Shown piece after piece: positions 54,580-61,364 of a stretch of 64,000 bases of DNA (positions are counted from its first letter, which is position 1; each line of letters begins with the position of its first letter). The notes below the pieces were generated by a model. The model did no database searches, had not been told where the DNA came from, and worked only from the letters and a program-made list of their open reading frames with translations. This DNA is from Anaerovibrio sp. JC8 (GTDB taxonomy: Bacteria > Bacillota > Negativicutes > Selenomonadales > Selenomonadaceae), in contig NZ_ANBM01000008.1 of the NCBI RefSeq assembly GCF_002100115.1, positions 62,001 to 126,000 of the forward strand. The letters run 5' to 3'. The position numbers and the translations under genes are program-made.

Positions 54580-55291
54580 TATATTCCACCACTATTGCCG
54601 AAATATTATCAAAACCGCCACCGGCCTTGGCCAGCTCCACCAGTGCTTCAGCCTTATCCTGGCAATCCACTGCCTCAAGGATTGTCTGAATGGCAGGCAG
54701 GGTTACCATATTGGTAAGTCCGTCGGAGCAAAGGAGAAAAGTATCCCCATTCCTAAGTGCCAGCTCGCCGGTATCCACCTTTACCACCGGATCGACACCC
54801 ACGGCCCGCAACAGCATATTCTTATTTGGATGATCTGCAGCCTCATCAGCGGAGATACTGCCGTTGGCCAGCAGCTCAGCCACGTATGTATGGTCGTTGG
54901 TTATCTGCCGCAGCTCACCTTTTCTCAGGCGATAAAGCCTGCTGTCTCCCACATGAGCCCAAAACGCGGACCTTTCCCCAATATGGAGAATTGTGGCTGT
55001 GGTTCCCATGCCACTCTTTTCAGGATTTTCCTTGGTACAGTCATATATGGCCTCATTGCCGTCCACCACCAGATAGCGCAAGCCATCCTGGTCAAGGACC
55101 GCATCCCCGGAGGACAGTCTGTTTTCCACCGTGGCCGTAAAAATATGGCTGGCGATTTCACCGGCCACATGACCACCCATACCGTCGGCCACCACAAATA
55201 CATCCTTTGGGCCCACTAATATGCTGTCTTCATTAAGCTCTCTCACTAAGCCAATATCAGTAGCCTGACTAACCCTTAGCAAATCCATCAC
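54569..55291 (-). CDS. PP2C-type Ser/Thr phosphatase (PrpC/Stp1-like)
   Basis: About 240 residues. Metal-binding aspartates lie in RELNEDS, VADGMGGHVAGEIAS, LCSDGLTNMV and GGFDNISAIVVEY. It removes phosphates placed by the PASTA kinase, typically encoded two or three genes away, as here. The start is uncertain: GTG 55291 overlaps the FHA stop (GTGA), and GGGAGG sits too close to it and to ATG 55288. TTG at 55282 is eight bases from that site and gives the usual short N-terminus. Confidence 0.95.
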   Translation of the reverse strand: MMDLLRVSQATDIGLVRELNEDSILVGPKDVFVVADGMGGHVAGEIASHIFTATVENRLSSGDAVLDQDGLRYLVVDGNEAIYDCTKENPEKSGMGTTATILHIGERSAFWAHVGDSRLYRLRKGELRQITNDHTYVAELLANGSISADEAADHPNKNMLLRAVGVDPVVKVDTGELALRNGDTFLLCSDGLTNMVTLPAIQTILEAVDCQDKAEALVELAKAGGGFDNISAIVVEYNEE

Positions 55292-55743
55292 CTCCCGAAC
55301 TCAAATGTGGCAGAGCCTATGCTTATCAAGTCTCCGGACTGTAAATAATGACGCCCCGTAATGGCTTCATTATTGACATAGGTTTTGTTGACACTGCCCA
55401 TATCCTCTATAACATATAAATTATTTAAAAGGGCTATTTCCGCATGATGGTGGGAAGCAAAGCTGTCGTTAAGCACGATGTCGTTATCATTGCCCCGCCC
55501 AATACTGATATGGTGGGAAAAGGCAAACCGCTGGCCCACCATATTGTCATCTGAGGATTCCAGCACGGTCAGTACCGCTTCCTCATTGGAAATTTCCGTT
55601 ACAGCATATATATCTTCTACCACAGGCTGGCTGTCCTTTTTCATGAATTTCATCAGCTTGTAGACGAAATACAATAACAGGAGCAGCAGCCCATATTGAA
55701 GGACAATGCCCAATATCTTAATTGCAATTGCAGTTCCCTGCAT
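55288..55743 (-). CDS. FHA-domain protein with N-terminal membrane helix
   Basis: 151 residues. A hydrophobic N-terminal segment (IKILGIVLQYGLLLLLLYFV) anchors it to the membrane. Residues about 70-150 form an FHA domain: ISIGRGNDNDIVLNDSFASHHHAEI with the phosphothreonine-binding Arg, Ser and His, and NKTYVNNEAI. FHA modules read phosphothreonine on partner proteins, and in actinobacteria a similar small FHA protein is encoded beside the PASTA kinase (FhaB). It starts one base after the preceding FHA gene's stop. Confidence 0.92.
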   Translation of the reverse strand: MQGTAIAIKILGIVLQYGLLLLLLYFVYKLMKFMKKDSQPVVEDIYAVTEISNEEAVLTVLESSDDNMVGQRFAFSHHISIGRGNDNDIVLNDSFASHHHAEIALLNNLYVIEDMGSVNKTYVNNEAITGRHYLQSGDLISIGSATFEFGR

Positions 55744-55744
55744 A

Positions 55745-56500
55745 TCAAATCACCTCATACACCAGCACCGTCTCACCAATTCGTATTTCATCCCCGGTGT
55801 GAAGCAGCTGTGGTGATACTACCCTTTGTCCGCCGACAAAGGTACCGTTCAGGCTTTCCGCATCGTAAAGGATATGGCGATGTCTTTCATAGGTTATATA
55901 CGCATGGACTCTGGAGGCATTGGTATCAGTCAGAATAAAGTCATTGTTGACCCGTCGGCCGATATATATCTGCTTTTCTCCAAACTCCAGATAGGAATCT
56001 ATATCCGGCCCCTCAATGGCCAAAAGGCTTACCGTCTTGTATTCCACCGGCAGATTAAGGGGTGGCTTGAATTCTGATTTATTCAGCACGATGGTATGGC
56101 ACTCCGGCACCTCCACCGGATGCTCCATTTCCCCATAGCTGTCATCCACAAAGGTGCCCTTCACCTCACAGGTGCCCTTTTTGAATTCCTCATTGGCATT
56201 CAAGGTTATTTCCAGCTGACCATCCATAAAGCTGTCGTTGGAAATGACCATTTTTTCCACCATGACATAAAGCTCATCCAGGAACCGGCGGGCACACAGC
56301 CGCTGATAATCCTCGGGAGCCATCTCTATATAATAAAAATTAGGCACAACCAGACCACCCTGACTCTTGCGCCTTTTTCTGGTTATTTCACGCTCCAGCT
56401 GCTTTATGACCTCAGTTGGTTCCAGGACACTGCTCAGCTTGCGGTTGAAAAAACCCTCTATCTTTTTTTCCAGAAAAGACTCCAAATTGCCAATAGACAT
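55745..56500 (-). CDS. DUF3662/FHA protein (FhaA-like)
   Basis: 251 residues from ATG 56500, nine bases after GGAGG; the longer frame to 56599 lacks support. The N-terminal DUF3662 segment reads MSIGNLESFLEKKIEGFFNR, then SSVLEPTEVIKQLEREITRK. The C-terminal FHA domain has IYIGRRVNNDFILTDTNASR and SLNGTFVGGQRV. FhaA-type proteins are cytoplasmic phosphothreonine readers linked to peptidoglycan export in mycobacteria. Its presence with a second FHA protein, a PP2C and a PASTA kinase forms a complete signalling set. Confidence 0.92.
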   Translation of the reverse strand: MSIGNLESFLEKKIEGFFNRKLSSVLEPTEVIKQLEREITRKRRKSQGGLVVPNFYYIEMAPEDYQRLCARRFLDELYVMVEKMVISNDSFMDGQLEITLNANEEFKKGTCEVKGTFVDDSYGEMEHPVEVPECHTIVLNKSEFKPPLNLPVEYKTVSLLAIEGPDIDSYLEFGEKQIYIGRRVNNDFILTDTNASRVHAYITYERHRHILYDAESLNGTFVGGQRVVSPQLLHTGDEIRIGETVLVYEVI

Positions 56501-56599
56501 GTGAAAAGTCCTCCTATACCTTGCTATCCCTTGCCATGCCTTAATTTTACCTCTTAAAGCACTACAAGTAAATACGTTAATAGGCTCAAAAAACGGCAA

Positions 56600-57640
56600 T
56601 CAGCCCTTGTCAAGATGCCTATTTCTCAGCTGCCCACAGGCCGCCTGAATATCATTGCCCATTTCCCGGCGTACCGTCACCGTTATATGGTGCTTGGCCA
56701 GATATTTCTCAAAGAAATCAATCCGCTCCAGTGATGGCCGGTTCCAATTCCGCTCCACCACAGGATTTATAGGAATGAGGTTAACACTGGCCAGCTGCCC
56801 TTTCAGGAGATTTACCAGCTCCTGGGCCTGCTTGGCATTATCGTTAACCCCGTCAATAAGGATATATTCATAGGTTACCCGGCGATGGGTCTTGTCTCCA
56901 TAGTCCCCTCCGGCCTTTACCACATCCGCCATAGGATACTTGCGGTTAATTGGCATCAGCTCGGAGCGCAGCTCATTTTCCGGTGCGTGAAGGGAAATTG
57001 ACAGATTAACCGGTATCTCCTCCGCCGCCAGCCTATAAATATTAGGCACAATGCCGGAGGTGGAAAGGGTTATGCTGCGATAGCTCATACCCAGACAGTA
57101 ATCCTCATGGAGAAGCCGGATATATTTTAATACATTATCATAGTTGGTCAGGGGTTCCCCCGAGCCCATAATGACAATGGTATCCACCTTTTCCCCGGAC
57201 TTGCTGAGCAAATCATTTATGTAGTAGGTCTGGGCCAGCATTTCCCCTGCTGTCAGATTACGCACCATGCCATGAAGGGTGGAGGCGCAAAAGGCACAGC
57301 CCATGTTGCAGCCGGCCTGGGAGGATACACAGATGCTGTTGCCATAGGGCTGGCGCATCAGCACTGTTTCCACACCTACACCATCGGAAAAGTTAAGCAG
57401 AAACTTGGAGGTCCTGCCGTCGGCTGAATCCAGCTGATCCACCCTGGCCGCCCTGTCAATGACACATTCTGCTGCCAGCTTTTCCCGCATGGCCTTTGGC
57501 AGATTCTGCATCTCATTAAAGTCTGTTACACTCTTTTTGTACATCCAGTCCGCCAGCTGTTTGCCCCGGAACTTGGGCATTCCCCACTCCACCAAAAGCT
57601 CAGTGAGTTCTTCCAATGTTTTGCCGAAAATATTTATCAT
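56600..57640 (-). CDS. rlmN: 23S rRNA (adenine(2503)-C(2))-methyltransferase RlmN
   Basis: 346 residues, radical-SAM enzyme with cluster motif CNMGCAFCAS, IVIMGSGEPL (SAM binding), SLHAPENELRSELMPINRKY and the C-terminal ACGQLR, whose cysteine, with a second in the N-terminal part of the barrel, is needed for methylation. It methylates A2503 in 23S rRNA and A37 in some tRNAs. It sits between rsmB and the FHA genes with a roughly 100-base gap after it. The Cfr-specific pattern is not evident; the operon position supports RlmN. Confidence 0.96.
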   Translation of the reverse strand: MINIFGKTLEELTELLVEWGMPKFRGKQLADWMYKKSVTDFNEMQNLPKAMREKLAAECVIDRAARVDQLDSADGRTSKFLLNFSDGVGVETVLMRQPYGNSICVSSQAGCNMGCAFCASTLHGMVRNLTAGEMLAQTYYINDLLSKSGEKVDTIVIMGSGEPLTNYDNVLKYIRLLHEDYCLGMSYRSITLSTSGIVPNIYRLAAEEIPVNLSISLHAPENELRSELMPINRKYPMADVVKAGGDYGDKTHRRVTYEYILIDGVNDNAKQAQELVNLLKGQLASVNLIPINPVVERNWNRPSLERIDFFEKYLAKHHITVTVRREMGNDIQAACGQLRNRHLDKG

Positions 57641-57645
57641 AATGG

Positions 57646-58974
57646 TTATTTTCTCCTCATACAGGCAATGAAGAAGCCGTCTGTACCATCCCGCTGCGGA
57701 TACAGCTGCACCATTTCATCCTCCCGTGGCACCGGCAGTCTTTCCCCGGCATGCTCCAGGGTAAACTCTTTGGCCTTTTCCAAAAAGGCCTTGACCACAT
57801 CCTGATTTTCCTCAGGAGCAATGGTACAGGTGCTGTATACCAGAAGTCCCCCCGGCTTTACTGCTGCCGCCGCACTTCTGAGGATTTCCAGCTGCAGCTT
57901 GGGCAATTCCTTTAACAGCTCCGGGGACTTGCGCCAACGGGAATCCGGCTTTCTTCTTAGAACCCCAAGGCCGGAGCATGGCGCATCCACCAGCACCCTG
58001 TCCGCCTGCTGCGGGAATTCCTGCCAGATTTCTCTGGCATCCATCAATAACGGGTCAATAATGGTAATCCCGAGACGCTCAGCGTTGCTTCTCACCCGCT
58101 CCAGCTTATGGTCGTACACATCACAGGCCACTATGCGGCCCCGGTTTTCCATCATGGCCGCCATGTGGGTTGTCTTGCCCCCCGGGGCACTGCACACATC
58201 CAGCACCAGCTCCCCCGGCTGTGGGTCCACCACATGGGCCACCAGCATGGAGCTTTCATCCTGCACCTGGCAATAGCCATCCTGCAGCACCTGCAAATCA
58301 TCAAGGGAACCATGGGACTTCACAATAACCCCCTCAGGAGCAAGCTCTGACTGCTGACAGTCAATTCCCAAGGAAACCAGCTGCAGCATGAGCTCAGAGC
58401 GGTTAGTCCTTAAAGTGTTGGCCCGCAGGGAAAGTGGGGCCTGCTCATTATCAAAGGCACAGAGCTTTGCCGCCTCATCATAACCAAATTCCTTTATCCA
58501 GCGGCGAACCAGCCACTCCGGGTGCTGCTCCGTAAGAGCCAGCTGCACAGTGGCATTGCCCTTTCCTTCGGGGAAGGCTCCCTTTTCCGGCTCTCTGACC
58601 ATGGTCCGCATAACACCGTTGACAAACTTGGCTACTCCCGCATGGCCAAAGCGCTTGGCCAGCTCCACGGACTCATTGCAGGCGGCTGATGCCGGCACCT
58701 TGTCCATATATTTCAGCTGATACACGCCCATGCGCAGAATATCCCTGATAATCGGGCTTACCTTGCTGAGAGGCCGATTAATATACTTTCGGATTATCCA
58801 GTCCAGGGTTTCCCCGGCCTTGATAGTGCCATAAACAAGTTCAGTAACAAAACGACGGTCCATATCAGACAGACCGCCCTTCCGCAGCTCCTTGGCCAGA
58901 GCTACATTGGCATAAGCCTCCTGTTCATGGACCGCATTTATAATTTTTAAAGCCCTTTCACGTGCTTTATCCAT
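57646..58974 (-). CDS. rsmB: 16S rRNA (cytosine(967)-C(5))-methyltransferase RsmB
   Basis: 442 residues. An N-terminal NusB-like domain (ALKIINAVHEQEAYANVALA, and NRPLSKVSPIIRDILRMGVY) is followed by the methyltransferase fold: VLDVCSAPGGKTTHMA for SAM, DAPCSGLGVLRRKPD with the catalytic/release cysteine, and YSTCTIAPEENQ. It modifies C967 in helix 31 of 16S rRNA. AAGGAG precedes ATG. It directly follows the DUF116 gene, a frequent Firmicutes order fmt-DUF116-rsmB-rlmN. Confidence 0.96.
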   Translation of the reverse strand: MDKARERALKIINAVHEQEAYANVALAKELRKGGLSDMDRRFVTELVYGTIKAGETLDWIIRKYINRPLSKVSPIIRDILRMGVYQLKYMDKVPASAACNESVELAKRFGHAGVAKFVNGVMRTMVREPEKGAFPEGKGNATVQLALTEQHPEWLVRRWIKEFGYDEAAKLCAFDNEQAPLSLRANTLRTNRSELMLQLVSLGIDCQQSELAPEGVIVKSHGSLDDLQVLQDGYCQVQDESSMLVAHVVDPQPGELVLDVCSAPGGKTTHMAAMMENRGRIVACDVYDHKLERVRSNAERLGITIIDPLLMDAREIWQEFPQQADRVLVDAPCSGLGVLRRKPDSRWRKSPELLKELPKLQLEILRSAAAAVKPGGLLVYSTCTIAPEENQDVVKAFLEKAKEFTLEHAGERLPVPREDEMVQLYPQRDGTDGFFIACMRRK

Positions 58975-59775
58975 TCAATTCTCCTTTTCCTGAGGGATTA
59001 AATCAGACTCAGGCAAATCTATGATTTCCATAATGGCTCTTTTAAATTCTTCAATATCCACCTTGGTGTTGAAGCAAGGCCCATTAGGGCGAATATTCAT
59101 AACCCCGACAGACGGTATCGGGTAAACATCCTGAATACCGCTGGCCAAATCCCGCTCACAGGCTACAGCTACCACAGCCTGTGGTCTTATTTCCATGACC
59201 TTCTGACGGGCCAGGGTACCGCCCGTAACTACAAAAAAGTGAAAGCCTATCTTTTCAGCCAGAGTCACCAGATCGCCAATATTACAGCCCCCGCACCGTT
59301 TACAGTTACTTGGGTCCGTGGTAATACGATGTGGGCAGGTGTGCAGCTGCAGACAGTGAGGAGTCACCACCAGCAGCCTGTCTGCCGGCACCTTTAAGTT
59401 GCGGTTTCTCACAATGGTATTGCTGACAGCCACATAGGACGCCTCAATACGCCGCCGGTCAATACCAATGATTTTACCAGCGGACAAAACGATATAATAC
59501 AAAACATTCAGTAATTTGTAGGTCTGTTTCTTGAAAATAGTCGGCAATGGCCAGCCCTTGACACCAAACAGCATACCCAGGATGCCAAAGCCCACCAGAA
59601 ACAGAATGCCAATCATGGCCGCCGCAAAGGCCGGGGCCAAATGGGAATTTATATTATTAAGACCCGGAAGGGTAATAAACCAGACTCCGGCACATACTAT
59701 GAGCATTATCACATAGGTAATGCACAAAAGACTGATAAACAGCCGCTTCTTGGCCTTTTCTGCCGTAAATTTCAT
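58975..59775 (-). CDS. DUF116 domain protein
   Basis: 266 residues. Two N-terminal hydrophobic segments (about 15-40 and 45-72), then a soluble part with HCLQLHTCPHRITTDPSNCK and RCGGCNIGDL (Cys-rich), typical of DUF116, whose function is unknown. A role in metal or Fe-S chemistry is suggested by the cysteines only. It lies between fmt and rsmB, where DUF116 genes are often found. Confidence 0.9.
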   Translation of the reverse strand: MKFTAEKAKKRLFISLLCITYVIMLIVCAGVWFITLPGLNNINSHLAPAFAAAMIGILFLVGFGILGMLFGVKGWPLPTIFKKQTYKLLNVLYYIVLSAGKIIGIDRRRIEASYVAVSNTIVRNRNLKVPADRLLVVTPHCLQLHTCPHRITTDPSNCKRCGGCNIGDLVTLAEKIGFHFFVVTGGTLARQKVMEIRPQAVVAVACERDLASGIQDVYPIPSVGVMNIRPNGPCFNTKVDIEEFKRAIMEIIDLPESDLIPQEKEN

Positions 59776-59801
59776 ACTCTTTCCTCTGGGGTATTACTAC
59801 G

Positions 59802-60734
59802 TCAGTTAAAAACTGCACCCAGGCTTACGCCATTTCCCCGAACAAAATCACCTGCTGCCATACGCTTCTTGCTTGGTGGCTGAATTTCAGTAATCTCCAC
59901 AGCCCCCTGTCCGGCAGCTACAACAAAGCTCTTTTTGGTAAGCTCCAATACCTCTCCCGGCTTGCCCGACATATCATCGCGCACCTTGGTCCCCCATACC
60001 TTGTAGTTCTTTCCATCCAACATGGTCCAGGCCACCGGCCAGGAATTGAGACCCCGCACCAGATTGTGAACCTCCTGGGCAGTTTTGCTCCAGTCAATAT
60101 GACCAGTTTCCTTGGTCAGCATGGAGGCATAGTTGGACAGGCTGTCATCCTGCTTCTCCGGGGTAATGGTTCCTGCTGTCACGCCATCAACGGTATCTGC
60201 CAGCAATTCCTTGCCCATAACTGCCAACTTATCATGGAGCTCCTCAGTGGTCATATCAGGGGTAATCTCCACCTTGCTCTTTAAGAGCATATCGCCGGTA
60301 TCCAGGCCGGCATCCATCATCATGGTAGTAACGCCGGTTTCCTTTTCGCCGTTGATAATGGACCAGTGAATCGGTGCCGCCCCACGATAGCGGGGCAGCA
60401 GTGATGCATGGACATTCACGCAGCCCAGACGGGGAATATCCAGAATTTCCTGGGAGAGAATCTGGCCAAAGGCCACCACCACTATCAAATCCGGCTGCAA
60501 TTCCTTCAGTCTTGCCACACAGTCAGGTGTCTTGATTTTCTCCGGCTGCCAAACTGGCAGATCATATTCCAGTGCCTTCACCTTCACCGGGGAAGGAGTC
60601 AGCTTCTGGCCTCTTCCCTTTGGTCTGTCCGGCTGAGTAATAACCGTTAATACTTCAGTCTTTTCCTGCATCACTTCCAGACAGCCCACGGCAAAATCCG
60701 GAGTTCCCATGAAAACTGTTCTTAATCTGCTCAT
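59802..60734 (-). CDS. fmt: Methionyl-tRNA formyltransferase
   Basis: 310 residues. The N-terminal formyl-transfer domain has VFMGTPDFAVGCLE, QPDRPKGRGQKL and the active-site region NVHASLLPRYRGAAPIHWSI, including the catalytic Asn and His. The C-terminal tRNA-binding domain follows (about 205-310). It formylates initiator Met-tRNA for translation start, complementing the deformylase encoded just upstream with a four-base overlap (ATGA). The initiator tRNA gene itself is at 40614-40689. Confidence 0.97.
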   Translation of the reverse strand: MSRLRTVFMGTPDFAVGCLEVMQEKTEVLTVITQPDRPKGRGQKLTPSPVKVKALEYDLPVWQPEKIKTPDCVARLKELQPDLIVVVAFGQILSQEILDIPRLGCVNVHASLLPRYRGAAPIHWSIINGEKETGVTTMMMDAGLDTGDMLLKSKVEITPDMTTEELHDKLAVMGKELLADTVDGVTAGTITPEKQDDSLSNYASMLTKETGHIDWSKTAQEVHNLVRGLNSWPVAWTMLDGKNYKVWGTKVRDDMSGKPGEVLELTKKSFVVAAGQGAVEITEIQPPSKKRMAAGDFVRGNGVSLGAVFN

Positions 60735-61198
60735 GCCTTTTCTCCCTGTTTAATGGTCTTGGCCACATCAATAAACAAAGTACCTTCAAGATGGTCCAGC
60801 TCATGCTGGATGCAACGGGCCAACAGCCCCTTGGCAGTCAAATGCTTCTTCTTGCCCCAACGGTTAAGATAATCCACGCTGACCTTCTCTGCCCGCTCCA
60901 CATCACCAAATACATTTGGTACACTGAGGCAGCCCTCCTGGCCTATCTCGGTGCCTTCGCGGCGGGTAATCACAGGATTCACCATTTCCAGCAGGCCGTT
61001 GTCGTCACCTACATCAATTACCACCAGACGGATGGACTGGCCAATCTGAGGTGCAGCCAGGCCCACGCCATCAGCCTTGTACATGGTCTCAGCCATATTC
61101 TCCATAAGCTTTCTGAGCTTGCTGTCAACCTTCTCTATGGGAGCGGCCACCTGCTTTAATACAGGGTCGCCAGCTTTTACTATATCTAACAGTGCCAA
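60731..61198 (-). CDS. def: Peptide deformylase
   Basis: 155 residues, starting at TTG (61198), eight bases after AGGAGG; this rare start codon is supported by the site and the product MALLDIVKAGDPVLKQVAAP. Motifs: GVGLAAPQIG, QEGCLSVP and QHELDHLEG with the metal-binding Cys and two His and the catalytic Glu. It removes the N-terminal formyl group from new proteins. It heads the run def-fmt-DUF116-rsmB-rlmN-FHA-FHA-PP2C-ftsW/rodA-pbp-kinase-rsgA-rpe. Confidence 0.97.
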   Translation of the reverse strand: MALLDIVKAGDPVLKQVAAPIEKVDSKLRKLMENMAETMYKADGVGLAAPQIGQSIRLVVIDVGDDNGLLEMVNPVITRREGTEIGQEGCLSVPNVFGDVERAEKVSVDYLNRWGKKKHLTAKGLLARCIQHELDHLEGTLFIDVAKTIKQGEKA

Positions 61199-61220
61199 TA
61201 TAACACCCTCCTATTTTTCT

Positions 61221-61255
61221 ATATCCGTCTAATTTTATCACATTATGCAAGGAAA
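61221..61255 (-). promoter_or_regulatory. Possible promoter of the def run
   Basis: On the minus strand TTGGAC, about 18 bases, then TAAAAT, some 25 bases ahead of the def ribosome-binding site. The gap between nifJ's terminator and def leaves little other room. The match is moderate. Confidence 0.4.
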
Positions 61256-61288
61256 GTCCAAAATAAGCCCCACGAAAGCAATAAAAAG

Positions 61289-61321
61289 GGAGCACTGAAC
61301 AAATAAGCTGCACAGTGCTCC
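61289..61321 (-). terminator. Terminator of nifJ
   Basis: GGAGCACTG/CAGTGCTCC nine-base stem with a 15-base loop, followed on the minus strand by CTTTTTATT; 44 bases past the nifJ stop. Confidence 0.85.
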
Positions 61322-61364
61322 AAAAATATTTCTAGGGGTTAGCTATAGTAAGCAAAGGTGTGTA

